A stretch of DNA of 64,000 bases from Thermodesulfobacterium sp. (GCA_017656385.1 JACDNX010000001.1:124001-188000), one strand, 5' to 3'. Positions 54,149-63,419 are shown, counted from the stretch's first letter. The notes: generated from the letters alone by a model not told the origin. Numbers and translations: made by a program.

Positions 54149-55261
54149 ATTATCTGGTATAAAAAATTAGAAATAAACCTGAAAAACATCAAAAAAAATC
54201 TGAGAGCGATAAAAAATTTTTTACCTGCAAATACCCAAATCTTGCCAGTTATAAAAAATGACGCCTACGGTCATGGACTTTTGGAGGTGGCTCGTGTCCT
54301 TTCTGAAGAAAAAGTTTTTGGTTTTGGTCTTTCTGAACCAGAAGAGGCTTTTGTTTTAAGAAAAGAAGGCTTTTCTCAACCAATTCTTCTTCTTTCTGGA
54401 TTTGAAAAAGACTGGCTTTCTGAAATGTATACCCTTAAAATCACTCCAGTTGTTACGAGTTTAAATACTTTTGAGTGGCTCAGAAACTTTGTTAAAAACA
54501 GAAATGTTAAGTGGAGATTTCATCTTAAAGTAGATACAGGAATGCATAGGTTTGGGATTGATCTTGAAGAGCTTGATACTTTGATAGAGAAAATGAAAAA
54601 TTCTTCTTACTTTTTTCTTGAAGGGGTTATGACCCATCTTTCCTGTGCGGAAAAACCCGAACACGAATTAACTCAACTCCAATTAGAAAACCTGAAAAAA
54701 GTTTTAGAAAGATTAAAAATTAATGGAATTAATCCAAAGTATGTGCATTTTGCTAATTCAGGTGGTATAATATTTTTAACTGAAAAGGGAAATTTGGTAA
54801 GACCAGGGATAAGCATATATGGAAGTTATCCATCTTTTAAAGCAAGGGAGCTTGTTAAGCTTTATCCTGTTATGAGTCTTAAATCAAGAATAGTTGAGAT
54901 AAAAAAGATTAAAAGAGGAGAGTATGCAGGGTATGGTCCAAATTTCAGAGCACAAAGGGATACAATTCTTGGGCTTGTTCCTGTTGGATACGGAGATGGA
55001 TATCCAAGAATTTTAAGTAACAGAGGGTTCGCTTATTACAAAGGAAAAAAAGTCCATGTAGTGGGAAATGTTTCCATGAAGGCACTTTATTTAGACATAA
55101 CAGAAGTTGAAAAACCACAGATAGGAGATGAGGTTATACTTCTCGGTGGAGATAATGAAGAGGTGCCAGTAGATAAACTTGCAGAACTTGCAGAAACAAT
55201 AAGTTATGAGCTCTTTTGTAGCTTAGGAAAATCCATTCCGAGAGAATACAAATATGCTTAA
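54149..55261 (+). CDS. alr: Alanine racemase, probably with an ATT start
   Basis: Alr makes D-alanine for peptidoglycan. The 370-residue protein has the PLP lysine in VIKNDAYGHGL, the FHLKVDTGMHRFGI segment, HFANSGGI, RPGISIYGSYP, and the second-base tyrosine in YAGYGPNFRAQRDT. The family N-terminus begins just before WYKKLEINLKNIKKNLRAIK; in that stretch there is no ATG, GTG or TTG. ATT at 54149, 10 nt after AGGGGAG, is the best start; the only other is a TTG at 54089 with a 58-nt overlap. It overlaps tatA by 8 nt. Confidence 0.88.
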   Translation: MIWYKKLEINLKNIKKNLRAIKNFLPANTQILPVIKNDAYGHGLLEVARVLSEEKVFGFGLSEPEEAFVLRKEGFSQPILLLSGFEKDWLSEMYTLKITPVVTSLNTFEWLRNFVKNRNVKWRFHLKVDTGMHRFGIDLEELDTLIEKMKNSSYFFLEGVMTHLSCAEKPEHELTQLQLENLKKVLERLKINGINPKYVHFANSGGIIFLTEKGNLVRPGISIYGSYPSFKARELVKLYPVMSLKSRIVEIKKIKRGEYAGYGPNFRAQRDTILGLVPVGYGDGYPRILSNRGFAYYKGKKVHVVGNVSMKALYLDITEVEKPQIGDEVILLGGDNEEVPVDKLAELAETISYELFCSLGKSIPREYKYA

Positions 55262-55535
55262 CATAGGTTTTTCTGAAGCTGTTATTATATTCTTGGTAGC
55301 GTTAATTGTTCTTGGTCCTGAAAAACTTCCTGAACTTGGTAAATTTTTGGGAAAACTCTCCTTAGAGCTAAAAAAAGGAATAGCTGAGATAAAAAAAGAG
55401 CTTGAAATTGAAGATCTGGAAGAAGATATTAAAGAAGCAAAAAAAGAAATAGAAGAGTTAAAAGAAGAACAAGTTGACATTTTTAATCCACTAAAATCTA
55501 AATCAAAGTCTGATGAAAAGAATACTCTTTCCTAA
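55254..55535 (+). CDS. tatA: Sec-independent translocase TatA/TatB
   Basis: The 93-residue protein has a single N-terminal membrane helix (NIGFSEAVIIFLVALIVLGPEKLPELGKFLGKL) with the FGxxE-like GFSEA and LGPEKLP hinge, followed by an amphipathic helix and a long Glu/Lys-rich tail. The LGPEKLPE hinge is closer to TatB. It overlaps tatC, with which it forms the twin-arginine export system for folded proteins. Confidence 0.9.
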   Translation: MLNIGFSEAVIIFLVALIVLGPEKLPELGKFLGKLSLELKKGIAEIKKELEIEDLEEDIKEAKKEIEELKEEQVDIFNPLKSKSKSDEKNTLS

Positions 55536-56226
55536 AATTTTTGCTGTTGATGCCCTTAGCAGAATAAGAAGAGAAATTATTCTCTATATTATAGTATTTT
55601 TTGTCTTGTGGATATTTTTATTTTTCCTTTTCCCTTATATTTTTCCTTACCTTATGTTTCCTTATTTTAAAATTCTTAAAGGACAGCCTCTTGTTTTTAC
55701 AAGCCTTGAAGAAGCCTTATTTGTACTTTTAAGAGCTTCTTTCTACTTAGCACTGATCATATCTCTTCCTCTTCTGCTTATTCGTCTTTGGAAAGCAGTT
55801 TCTCAGGAATTTTTTGAGCCAGAAAAAGCATTTTTTAGAAAACTTTTCTTGATTTCTTTTTTTCTTGGTATTGTAGGTATTTTGGTAGGCTACTTTTTGT
55901 TTATCCCTGTGTTTTTAAAAATACTGCTTTTTTTTGGCAGAAATTTTGAAGCAAATCTAAAAATAAATTATTTTTTATTTTTTGTATTAAGAGTTCTTTT
56001 GTTTTCGGTTTTTATATTTCAAATCCCTCTATTTTTTGCTTTGTTAATAAAAGAAGAACTTATTACACAAGAGTTTTATAAAAAAAGAAGGCTTTATTTT
56101 CTGGGTTTTTTTTATGTGCTTTCTCTTTTTTTATCTCCTACGGATCTTTTTATTCAGCTCTTGTTAACTTTGTGTTTTTTCTTATTTTTTAGATTAGCTT
56201 TTATTATAGCTAAGTTGCTTCAGTAA
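55513..56226 (+). CDS. tatC: Sec-independent translocase TatC
   Basis: TatC recognises twin-arginine signal peptides. The 237-residue protein has six hydrophobic helices, an N-terminal ELxxRI-like LSRIRREIILYII, the FEPEKAFFRKLFLISFFLG segment with the conserved Glu, and the region FRLAFIIAKLLQ at the end. Conservation is lower than average, yet the gene order with tatA supports the call. Confidence 0.88.
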   Translation: MKRILFPKIFAVDALSRIRREIILYIIVFFVLWIFLFFLFPYIFPYLMFPYFKILKGQPLVFTSLEEALFVLLRASFYLALIISLPLLLIRLWKAVSQEFFEPEKAFFRKLFLISFFLGIVGILVGYFLFIPVFLKILLFFGRNFEANLKINYFLFFVLRVLLFSVFIFQIPLFFALLIKEELITQEFYKKRRLYFLGFFYVLSLFLSPTDLFIQLLLTLCFFLFFRLAFIIAKLLQ

Positions 56227-56240
56227 AAGGAGGTAATTAT

Positions 56241-57563
56241 ATGGGAAGAAGAAAAAAGAAAGATAATCTATTTCAGGAAGAACTTTCTCAATCCGAGTTT
56301 TTAAAAAATCTTTCCTCACCACCTAAGGGAATGAAATATGTAATTCTAATTGGAGATGGCATGGGAGATTTTCCTATTAAAGAGTTAGGGAATAGAAGTC
56401 CTTTAGAAGTAGCCATTACCCCTGGAATGGATTTTATAGCATCTTATGGAGAGATAGGAGCATGTCAAACTATTCCACCTGCTATGCATCCAGGTTCAGA
56501 TGTAGCTATTATGGGACTTTTGGGTTATCCACCAGAAGAAAAATACACAGGAAGAGGTCCAATTGAGGCAGCAAGCAGAGGAATTGAACTAAGACCTGAG
56601 GATGTGGCTTATAGATGCAATCTGGTGACCTTAAAATTTGAAAATGAAGATCTCATTATGGAAGATTATTCTGCAGGACACATCTCTACAGAGGAGGCTG
56701 TAGAGTTAATAGAGGCTATCAATAGAAATGCAGGAACAGATAAAATTGAAATAATACCAGGTGTTAGTTACAGACACATACTTATCTGGAGAGGTGGTTC
56801 AGGGGGTCTTCACACCTATCCTCCTCATGATCTCTTAGGAAAAAGCATTTGGTTTGCCTTCCATGCATACGATGAAGAGCCCTATTTAAAAGAGTTTATA
56901 ATTAAAGCCATAGAAGTTTTGGAGAAACATCCTATTAACTTAAGAAGAAAATTAAATAACCTTCCTCCAGCCAATGCAATATGGCCTTGGGGTCAAGGAA
57001 GAACTCCTGAAATAGAGCCTTTTTATGAAAAATGGGGATTAAAAGGAGCAGTAATTTCTGCTGTTGATTTGATTAAAGGTCTGGGAATACTTGCAAAAAT
57101 GACTGTTATTGAAGTTCCAGGAGCAACGGGATATATAGATACAAATTACGAAGGGAAAGTGGACTATGCTTTATCTGCCTTAAAAGAACACGATTTTGTT
57201 CTCATTCATGTAGAGGCTCCTGATGAGGCTTCTCATCAGGGATCACTGGAGCTAAAAATCAAAGCTATCAATGAGTTTGATAGAAGGGTTGTTAGATACC
57301 TTCTGGAGAAGATAAATGAAGTTACTGACAAATATAGAATTCTTGTGTGTTGCGATCATTTAACCCCTATTTCTATAAGAACCCACTCAAGCAAACCAGT
57401 TCCTTTTGCTATTTTTGATGTTACCCAGCATAAAAAGAAAAAGAAAGAGGTAAAATTTTGCGAAAAAGAAGCTTACCAATCTCCATTGATTTTTAAAAGC
57501 GGATCTGAACTTTTGCAATACTTTTTACAGAGAACACCTTCATTAAACCTTGGAGATTCTTAA
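56241..57563 (+). CDS. apgM: Cofactor-independent phosphoglycerate mutase, archaeal type
   Basis: ApgM interconverts 3- and 2-phosphoglycerate. The 440-residue alkaline-phosphatase-fold enzyme has YVILIGDGMGDFPIKELGNRSPLEVA with the metal-binding Asp, the phosphoserine region HPGSDVAIMGLLGYPPEEKYTGRGPIEAASRGI, VEAPDEASHQG and CCDHLTPISIRTHSSKPVPF. The archaeal type is rare in bacteria except in thermophiles and some Deltaproteobacteria. It precedes nadB with a 1-nt gap. Confidence 0.94.
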   Translation: MGRRKKKDNLFQEELSQSEFLKNLSSPPKGMKYVILIGDGMGDFPIKELGNRSPLEVAITPGMDFIASYGEIGACQTIPPAMHPGSDVAIMGLLGYPPEEKYTGRGPIEAASRGIELRPEDVAYRCNLVTLKFENEDLIMEDYSAGHISTEEAVELIEAINRNAGTDKIEIIPGVSYRHILIWRGGSGGLHTYPPHDLLGKSIWFAFHAYDEEPYLKEFIIKAIEVLEKHPINLRRKLNNLPPANAIWPWGQGRTPEIEPFYEKWGLKGAVISAVDLIKGLGILAKMTVIEVPGATGYIDTNYEGKVDYALSALKEHDFVLIHVEAPDEASHQGSLELKIKAINEFDRRVVRYLLEKINEVTDKYRILVCCDHLTPISIRTHSSKPVPFAIFDVTQHKKKKKEVKFCEKEAYQSPLIFKSGSELLQYFLQRTPSLNLGDS

Positions 57564-57564
57564 A

Positions 57565-59160
57565 ATGGATGTTTTCAAAACAGATATTCTCATAATAGGT
57601 TCAGGAATTGCAGGTTTGAGCCTCGCTTTAAAACTTAAAGACTTAGGAGAAATTACCATTCTTACCAAAAAGAGAGCCTTTGAAACATCCACCTCTCTTG
57701 CTCAGGGAGGGATAGCATGTGTTATGGGAGATAATGATAGTTTTGAATTTCACATTCAGGATACCCTTACTGTAGGAGATGGTATTTGTAAAAAAGAAGT
57801 GGTGGAAATGGTTGTGAAATCAGCACCAGAAAGAATAAAAGATCTTATTAACTGGGGGGTGAAATTTGATAAAGACCCAGAAAATCCAAAAAAGTTTCAT
57901 CTTACTCTTGAAGGAGGGCACTCAAGAAGAAGGATTCTTCATGTAGGTGATTACACTGGAAGAGCTATAGAGAATACTTTAATAGAAAGAGCTTTGGAAG
58001 TGGAAAATATTAAAATTCTTGAAAATTTTTTGGTTGTAAAACTCATTACTGAAGATTTATTTAAACCCTCAAAAATATTAGGAGCCTTTGTCCTTGATCT
58101 TATCCATGTAAAACCTGTGATTTTCTTGGCCAAAGTGGTTGTTTTGTGTACAGGTGGGGCAGGTAAGGTCTATCTTTACACCAGTAATCCTGATACTGCA
58201 ACAGGAGATGGAATAGCGCTTGCCTATCAAGCAGGTTGCAGGATTGCCAATATGGAATTTGTGCAGTTTCATCCAACCTGTTTGTATCATCCAAAAGCTA
58301 AAAATTTTCTTATCTCAGAAGCCTTAAGAGGGGAGGGAGCAGTTCTTCTCAATGCAGAAGGAAAAAGGTTTATGCATAAATATGACCCTGTAAAAAAAGA
58401 ACTTGCTCCAAGAGATGTAGTTACAAGAGCCATAGATATGGAGCTTAAGAAAACAGGTGCAGAATGTGTTTATTTGGATATTTCCCATCTTCCTTCAGAC
58501 TATATAAGAAAGCGTTTCCCCTATATATATGAGACATGTTTGAAGTATGGTATAGATATAACCTCACAACCAATCCCTGTTGTTCCTGCAGCTCATTATC
58601 TTTGTGGAGGAATATATACCAACATTTGGGGACAAACAGACATATCCAATTTGTTTGCTATAGGAGAATGTGCTTGCACAGGTCTTCACGGAGGAAACAG
58701 GCTTGCCTCTAACTCTCTTCTTGAAGCTCTGTGCTTTTCTCATCAGGCAAGCCTTAAAATAAAAAAAATGTGGAATGAACTCAAAGAATTAAAATTTAAA
58801 CAACCTTTGATAAAAGAAACAGCTGTTAAAGAAATAAAAGAAGAAAAGGTATTTATCTCTCACAACTGGGATTTGATAAGAAAAATAATGTGGGATTTCG
58901 CAGGTATTGTAAGAAGCCTAAAGATGTTAGAATTTGCCATAAAAAGAATAGAGTTTATTAAAAATGAAATAAAAGAAAACTGGCCAGGAATATATCTGGA
59001 TCTTGATACCATGGAACTGAAAAGCATCACCATAGTGGCAGAGCTGATAGTCAGATCAGCTCTACAAAGATTAGAATCAAGAGGAACCCATTATCTCATA
59101 GAATATCCTTTTAAAAAGGAAAAATATCAAAAAGATACCATAATTTTTAAAAATTTTTGA
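57565..59160 (+). CDS. nadB: L-aspartate oxidase
   Basis: NadB begins NAD synthesis by oxidising aspartate to iminoaspartate. The 531-residue flavoprotein has DILIIGSGIAGLSLALKL, TSTSLAQGGIACVMGDNDS, HVGDYTGRAIENTL, GGAGKVYLYTSNPDTATGDGIALAYQAGCRIANMEFVQFHPTCLY, and VVPAAHYLCGGI plus GLHGGNRLASNSLLEAL. It is complete. The ATG at 57565 is preferred over an in-frame TTG at 57550, with GGAG upstream. nadA and nadC are not seen. Confidence 0.95.
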   Translation: MDVFKTDILIIGSGIAGLSLALKLKDLGEITILTKKRAFETSTSLAQGGIACVMGDNDSFEFHIQDTLTVGDGICKKEVVEMVVKSAPERIKDLINWGVKFDKDPENPKKFHLTLEGGHSRRRILHVGDYTGRAIENTLIERALEVENIKILENFLVVKLITEDLFKPSKILGAFVLDLIHVKPVIFLAKVVVLCTGGAGKVYLYTSNPDTATGDGIALAYQAGCRIANMEFVQFHPTCLYHPKAKNFLISEALRGEGAVLLNAEGKRFMHKYDPVKKELAPRDVVTRAIDMELKKTGAECVYLDISHLPSDYIRKRFPYIYETCLKYGIDITSQPIPVVPAAHYLCGGIYTNIWGQTDISNLFAIGECACTGLHGGNRLASNSLLEALCFSHQASLKIKKMWNELKELKFKQPLIKETAVKEIKEEKVFISHNWDLIRKIMWDFAGIVRSLKMLEFAIKRIEFIKNEIKENWPGIYLDLDTMELKSITIVAELIVRSALQRLESRGTHYLIEYPFKKEKYQKDTIIFKNF

Positions 59161-59239
59161 AAAATTTTTCACTAAATTACCTTTACAAAATTAATTTTCT
59201 TGATAAGATTTTAAATGAATTTTAACCGAGGAGGCAAGG

Positions 59240-59440
59240 GTGAAAGTGATTTTTGACCCTGATATCCCTGAAGATATCAAGGAAGATATACTTAGTGCTA
59301 TAAAAGAGGAAAATATAGGAGAAATTTGCAAATTTTGTGGAGCAGATACTTTATATGTAGCACATTTAGAAAATATTTTAGATGTAAAGTGCTATGAATG
59401 TGGACATTCTTATTTAGAGATAGAAATAGAGGAGGAATAA
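59240..59440 (+). CDS. Small two-CxxC zinc-ribbon protein
   Basis: The 66-residue acidic protein has CKFCG at about residues 30-34 and CYECG at about 54-58, a zinc ribbon, with a strongly acidic end. The start is GTG at 59240 after GAGGAGG-type AGGAGGC. It is probably a metal-binding or nucleic acid-associated accessory; I do not recognise the family. Confidence 0.6.
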   Translation: MKVIFDPDIPEDIKEDILSAIKEENIGEICKFCGADTLYVAHLENILDVKCYECGHSYLEIEIEEE

Positions 59441-59490
59441 TAAATTTTAAATTGGCAGAGCTGTTTTAAAAAGTATATTTTTATAAAAAA

Positions 59491-60132
59491 CTATTTTTCA
59501 GTCAGTAAAACTTTAATTTTTTCAAAAGGGATTATTCCTTCTCTTATCAAAAAAAGCTTATTTTCTATTACAGAAACAACAGTTGAAGGTGCTTTAGCTT
59601 GAAGTTTACCTCCATCTAAAACAAAATCCACTTCTGAAATTTCATTTAATATTTCTTCTGCACTTCTTAGAGGTGCTCCCTCACTTATGTTAGCACTTGT
59701 TCCTGTAATAGGAGCTTCAAACACTTCACATATTTTCCTTACTACAAGAGAGGAAGAAAGCCTAACTCCTATGGTTCCTGTGTTAGCAGTAAGCAGAGGC
59801 GGGATAAATTCTTTAGCTCTGAATATTATAGTTAAAGGACCGGGCCAGAATTTTGAAATTAGTTTTTCAGCTAAAGGAGGAACATCCTTCACTATAAGGG
59901 AAAGTTGTTCTAAATTACCTATAAGCAAAAGTATGGGTTTATTAGGAGGCCTTTTCTTTAGATAAAAGATTTTTTTTACAGCTTTTTCTGAAAAGGGATT
60001 TGCAGCAAGACCATAAAAAGTTTCAGTGGGTATAGCTCCCACTTTATCTTCTTTAAGATAAGAAACTATCTCTTCAGCAATTTCATTAATATTTGAAAAG
60101 TCCTTTGCAAGTTTTAGAATAACAGAACTCAT
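59491..60132 (-). CDS. tsaC: L-threonylcarbamoyladenylate synthase (Sua5/YciO/YrdC)
   Basis: This enzyme makes threonylcarbamoyl-AMP for the t6A37 modification of tRNA. The 213-residue protein has the substrate-site motif GAIPTETFYGLAANPFS (about residues 32-48), YLKKRPPNKPILLLIG, FWPGPLTII and TGTSANISEGAP, all hallmarks. It lacks the C-terminal Sua5 domain, so it is the short TsaC/YciO form. Confidence 0.92.
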   Translation of the reverse strand: MSSVILKLAKDFSNINEIAEEIVSYLKEDKVGAIPTETFYGLAANPFSEKAVKKIFYLKKRPPNKPILLLIGNLEQLSLIVKDVPPLAEKLISKFWPGPLTIIFRAKEFIPPLLTANTGTIGVRLSSSLVVRKICEVFEAPITGTSANISEGAPLRSAEEILNEISEVDFVLDGGKLQAKAPSTVVSVIENKLFLIREGIIPFEKIKVLLTEK

Positions 60133-60141
60133 TAAATTACA

Positions 60142-60912
60142 TTAGGATAGCGAAGCTTCTTTGAGAGAGGATTTGTTTTCCTCTTGGTTAGAATCCTCCT
60201 GAATGTAAATTTTTTTATAATAAATCAGTCTTTTACAATGTGGGCATTCGTAATATCTGTTATCTCTTTGAAGCTCGTTGTAAAGTTGAGGAGGAATAGC
60301 CATGTGACAGCCTTCGCACACATAATTATCTACAGGAGCAATACCAATTCCTCCCTTTTTCTGCTTTAAGGCTTCATACTTTCTTAAGAGATTGGAGGGG
60401 ATTTTCTTTGCAACTTCTTCTCTCTTTTTTAAAAGATTTTCTTTGTTTTCTGAAAGTTTAGCACAAAAAGAGTCAAATTTTTGTTTTTCTTCTTGAAACA
60501 AACTTTCTGTTTTCTCCATTTCCTTTTCAAGTTTTTCTTTTTCTTTCTCTAAGTTTTCTATTTCCTCCATAAGTTTTAAAATTTCTTCTTCTTTTTGTTT
60601 ATTTGTTTTTTTGATTTCTTCAATTTCTCTTAAGAGAAGTTGATATTCTCTTGTTCCTCTGATATGGATTAATCTGGATTGGGTGCTTTTAAGTCTTTGA
60701 TATTCCTGTTTTAATTCTTCTTCAAAAAGATCTTTCTGTTTTTTCTTTTCTTCTACCAGATGATTGAGGTCTTCCAGTTTCTGTATTAGTTGGTCTTTTT
60801 CTTTTTGAACTTTTTTTAGTGATTGGGGAATTTCCTGCATGCTTTTTTCAATTTTAAGCACCTCTAAATCAATTTTTTGTAATTCAATAAGCTTTAATAT
60901 CTCTTCTTGCAT
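60142..60912 (-). CDS. Coiled-coil protein with C4 zinc ribbon (CT398/CdsZ-like family)
   Basis: The 256-residue protein is a long coiled coil (about residues 5-175) followed by a four-cysteine zinc ribbon (CEGCHM and YECPHCKRLIYY, about 205-235) and a charged tail. This domain pair is a widely conserved bacterial family of uncertain function, often found with the NIF3-like gene, as here (5-nt gap). A role in RNA metabolism or folding has been proposed for relatives. Confidence 0.8.
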   Translation of the reverse strand: MQEEILKLIELQKIDLEVLKIEKSMQEIPQSLKKVQKEKDQLIQKLEDLNHLVEEKKKQKDLFEEELKQEYQRLKSTQSRLIHIRGTREYQLLLREIEEIKKTNKQKEEEILKLMEEIENLEKEKEKLEKEMEKTESLFQEEKQKFDSFCAKLSENKENLLKKREEVAKKIPSNLLRKYEALKQKKGGIGIAPVDNYVCEGCHMAIPPQLYNELQRDNRYYECPHCKRLIYYKKIYIQEDSNQEENKSSLKEASLS

Positions 60913-60916
60913 TTAC

Positions 60917-61729
60917 TCACCCCTCCTTTTTGAAAGTGAAAATTTTATAAGGACTTTTATTTTTGAATATTTCTACAGGAATTTTTGTGTTGTGAATTTT
61001 CAGAAATTCCTGTAGTTTTTCTTTAAGAAAAGGCAATACAAAACTTTCTGAAACTCCGTGATCTATTATTATGAAATTAAAACCTTCTTCATAAGCTTCT
61101 TGTGCATTGTGATATTTGACATCAGATGTTATTAAGGTATTGATTTTTAGTTTTTTGAGCTCCTCTTTTAAAAAAGCTCCTGAGCCCCCGCAGAAACCAA
61201 AAGAATCAATCTCGGTTTCTAAATCTCCTACCACCATAACCCAACTATTAGTAAGATCACTAATTTTTTTAACTAAATCTTGCAGTTTAATAGATTTTTT
61301 TAAGTATACAACCCTTCCTAAGCCAAAATTTTCATTTTTTTCTTTAAAAATAAAATCAGAACCTTTCAAGTTAAGGGCTTTTATAAATGCTTCAGAAACT
61401 CCGTCAGAAATCTTATCAAGAGGGGTATGCCAGGAAATTACATTGAGATCCTGCTTGATAAGAGAATAGATAAGACTTCCCTTGTATTCATCTGGAGTGA
61501 TATTTGTAAGAGGTTTATAAATAAAAGGATGATGACTTATTATAAGATTAAGTCCTTTATTGAGAGCATAAGAAATTACCTCTTTTGAAACATCTACAGT
61601 TAAAAGAACACCAGATACCTGATTAAATAAAGATCCTATTTGTAATCCATTATTGTCTTGAGGCTCTGCTATGTGAAGAGGTGCTATAGTTTTTAAAAAA
61701 TTGTAAAAATCTTTTACTAAAAGAGACAT
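60917..61729 (-). CDS. NIF3-like dinuclear metal centre protein
   Basis: The 270-residue protein has ADPxxWDNxGLQIG-like AEPQDNNGLQIGSL, GVLLTVDVSKEVISYALNKGLNLIISHHPFIYKP, WHTPLD and a C-terminal DHGVSESFVLPFLKEKL: the histidines and acidic residues of the NIF3 metal site. The short form without the inserted PII-like domain seems present. ATG at 61729 is chosen; an in-frame TTG at 61741 abuts the tRNA gene. Function unsettled for the family. Confidence 0.85.
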   Translation of the reverse strand: MSLLVKDFYNFLKTIAPLHIAEPQDNNGLQIGSLFNQVSGVLLTVDVSKEVISYALNKGLNLIISHHPFIYKPLTNITPDEYKGSLIYSLIKQDLNVISWHTPLDKISDGVSEAFIKALNLKGSDFIFKEKNENFGLGRVVYLKKSIKLQDLVKKISDLTNSWVMVVGDLETEIDSFGFCGGSGAFLKEELKKLKINTLITSDVKYHNAQEAYEEGFNFIIIDHGVSESFVLPFLKEKLQEFLKIHNTKIPVEIFKNKSPYKIFTFKKEG

Positions 61730-61741
61730 ATATTTTGTCAA

Positions 61742-61815
61742 TGGGCCCGCCAGGATTCGAACCTGGGACCTTCCGGTTATGAGCCGGTGGCTCTAACCAG
61801 CTGAGCTACGGGCCC
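61742..61815 (-). tRNA. tRNA-Met (CAU)
   Basis: Cloverleaf on the minus strand with acceptor stem GGGCCCG/CGGGCCC, D arm with AGCTCAGCTGG, anticodon CAU in CTCATAA and T arm with GGTTCGAATCC; discriminator A. The CCA end is not encoded. Elongator Met is most likely; an Ile2 tRNA (CAU changed to lysidine-AU) cannot be ruled out from sequence alone. Confidence 0.88.
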
Positions 61816-61872
61816 TTTTTTTACGCAATCTTATAAAATAATATAACATTTCATTTTGTCAAGGTAAATGCA

Positions 61873-62292
61873 CTATTGCTTGCCTTTGCGCTTACACTCT
61901 GGACACAAACCAAAAAAGATAATTTGATACTCAGTTAGTTCACAATCCTTTAGCTCTTCAGGAGTTTTTATATTATTTTTGATGGTTCCAACATCTATAA
62001 CCTTTTTACAACTTTTACAGAAGAAATGATGATGTGGATGAGTGAAAGCATCAAACCTTTTCCTTGTGCTTTCTACACTTATCTCCTTTACTAAACCTTT
62101 TTTTACAAGCACTTCCATAGTATTATAAACTGTAGCAAAAGACATGCTTGGGAAACGAGGTTTTAAAGCATTGTAAATGTCTTCAGCTGATGGATGAGAC
62201 CTGTTATTTTCCAAGTATTCAAGAATAGCAAGCCTCTGTGGAGTTAATTTTAATCCTAAGCTCTTGTAAAATTTCAACTTCTCTTCGTTCAT
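61873..62292 (-). CDS. Fur/PerR-family metal-dependent repressor
   Basis: The 139-residue protein has the winged helix LKLTPQRLAILEYLENN and SFATVYNTMEVLVKKGLVKEI, then the metal-binding HPHHHFFCKSCKKVIDVG and a second CPEC pair near the C-terminus (structural zinc). The ATG at 62292 has AAGGAGG at 9-nt spacing and is preferred over the ATG at 62301. The AT-rich dyad TTTTAA-TTAAAA at 62318-62331 could be its own operator. PerR against Fur cannot be decided. Confidence 0.88.
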   Translation of the reverse strand: MNEEKLKFYKSLGLKLTPQRLAILEYLENNRSHPSAEDIYNALKPRFPSMSFATVYNTMEVLVKKGLVKEISVESTRKRFDAFTHPHHHFFCKSCKKVIDVGTIKNNIKTPEELKDCELTEYQIIFFGLCPECKRKGKQ

Positions 62293-62338
62293 TATACTCA
62301 TCCTCCTTAAAGTTTTATTTTAATTTTAAAACATTTTT

Positions 62339-62713
62339 TTATTTATGCAAGTTTTTAAAAAAACTTAATTGTTCCCAACTTATATCTTTGAGAGCTTTAC
62401 AGGAATTTTTTATAATTTCAAAAGCTTGTTTATCTTTAAAAATAGCAGGCACAAGTGGCCATTCTCTACATTTTTCAGGTTTTACAGGATGTATTTTGCA
62501 AATCCTTTTCTTTTCATCAAAAAATATACAAAAACCATTTTTAACTTTTAGCTCTATTCTGAATTTTCCTTTTTTTACGGTATATTTTTTTAAAAATTCA
62601 GATTTAGAAAGGTTTAAAAAAACAGCAATTTTCGAAATATCTTTTTCAGAAAGGCTTATTGTGCTTTCACCCTTACAGCAAAAACCGCATCTTTTACACT
62701 CAAACATTTTCAT
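62339..62713 (-). CDS. YkgJ family cysteine-cluster protein
   Basis: The 124-residue protein has FECKRCGFCCKG at the N-terminus, FDEKKRICKIHPVKPEKCREWPLVP in the middle: the conserved cysteines (CxxCxxCC and C-x-I-H-x4-C) of the YkgJ/UPF0153 Fe-S or zinc-binding family, whose function is unknown. It overlaps the queC end by 14 nt. Confidence 0.85.
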   Translation of the reverse strand: MKMFECKRCGFCCKGESTISLSEKDISKIAVFLNLSKSEFLKKYTVKKGKFRIELKVKNGFCIFFDEKKRICKIHPVKPEKCREWPLVPAIFKDKQAFEIIKNSCKALKDISWEQLSFFKNLHK

Positions 62714-63371
62714 AAGGGACAGGGTCAGGAATTCCGGCTTCTTTAAATGCTTTTAGCCTTAATTTACAGGATTCACATTTTCCACAGGCTTTATCTCCGC
62801 CTTTATAGCAGGACCAGGTTAAGTGAAAAGGAGTCCCCAGTTTCATCCCCAGTTCAATAATTTCTTTTTTAGAAAAATTTATAATAGGTGTTTCTATTTG
62901 AATCTGGGTTTCTGGTTTGGTTCCTGTATTTACAGCTTTATTAAAAATTTCTATAAATTCCTTTCTGCAATCAGGATAACCGGAAAAATCAACTTCATTT
63001 ACTCCTATAAATATCTTTTTTGCTTCTATCACTTCAGCCCATGCTGTAGCAATACTCAAGAAAATTCCGTTTCTAAAGGGAACATAAGTGGAAGGAATAC
63101 CTTTTTCAGAATGTTCGGGAATCTCAAGTTCTTCAGAGATAAGGCTTGAACCGCCAAAAATTTTAAAAAAAGGAAGTTTAACTATTTGAAATTTTTCTGG
63201 TTGAAAAAATTCCACCAATTTATAAAAACATTCAAGTTCTTTTTCCTGAGCTTTCTGTCCGTACTGAAAGTGTAGAAAGGCTAAACGATGATTTTGACTT
63301 GCTATACTTGCACACACTGCACTATCCATTCCCGAGCTTAAGAGAACCACAGCAAGTTTTTTAAAACTCAT
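62700..63371 (-). CDS. queC: 7-cyano-7-deazaguanine synthase
   Basis: QueC converts carboxy-deazaguanine to preQ0 for queuosine synthesis. The 223-residue protein has the PP-loop VVLLSSGMDSAVCAS at residues 8-22, FLHFQYGQKAQEKE, FRNGIFLSIATAWAE, GVNEVDFSGYPDCR, and the C-terminal zinc site CYKGGDKACGKCESC. The loop reads SSGMDS, a common variant of SGGxDS. Other queuosine genes are not in the window. Confidence 0.95.
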   Translation of the reverse strand: MSFKKLAVVLLSSGMDSAVCASIASQNHRLAFLHFQYGQKAQEKELECFYKLVEFFQPEKFQIVKLPFFKIFGGSSLISEELEIPEHSEKGIPSTYVPFRNGIFLSIATAWAEVIEAKKIFIGVNEVDFSGYPDCRKEFIEIFNKAVNTGTKPETQIQIETPIINFSKKEIIELGMKLGTPFHLTWSCYKGGDKACGKCESCKLRLKAFKEAGIPDPVPYENV

Positions 63372-63419
63372 AAATTTAAATATAGATTTTTAAAAGATTT
63401 TTTAGCTAAAATAGAAAAG

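Noticed and set aside
61742-61815. tRNA-Ile2 instead of tRNA-Met
   Set aside because: Both have a CAU anticodon; the body looks more like elongator Met, but this needs a covariance-model comparison to settle.
62318-62331. Fur/PerR operator before the regulator gene
   Set aside because: The dyad is short and in very AT-rich DNA, so it is not better than chance; mentioned only as a possibility.
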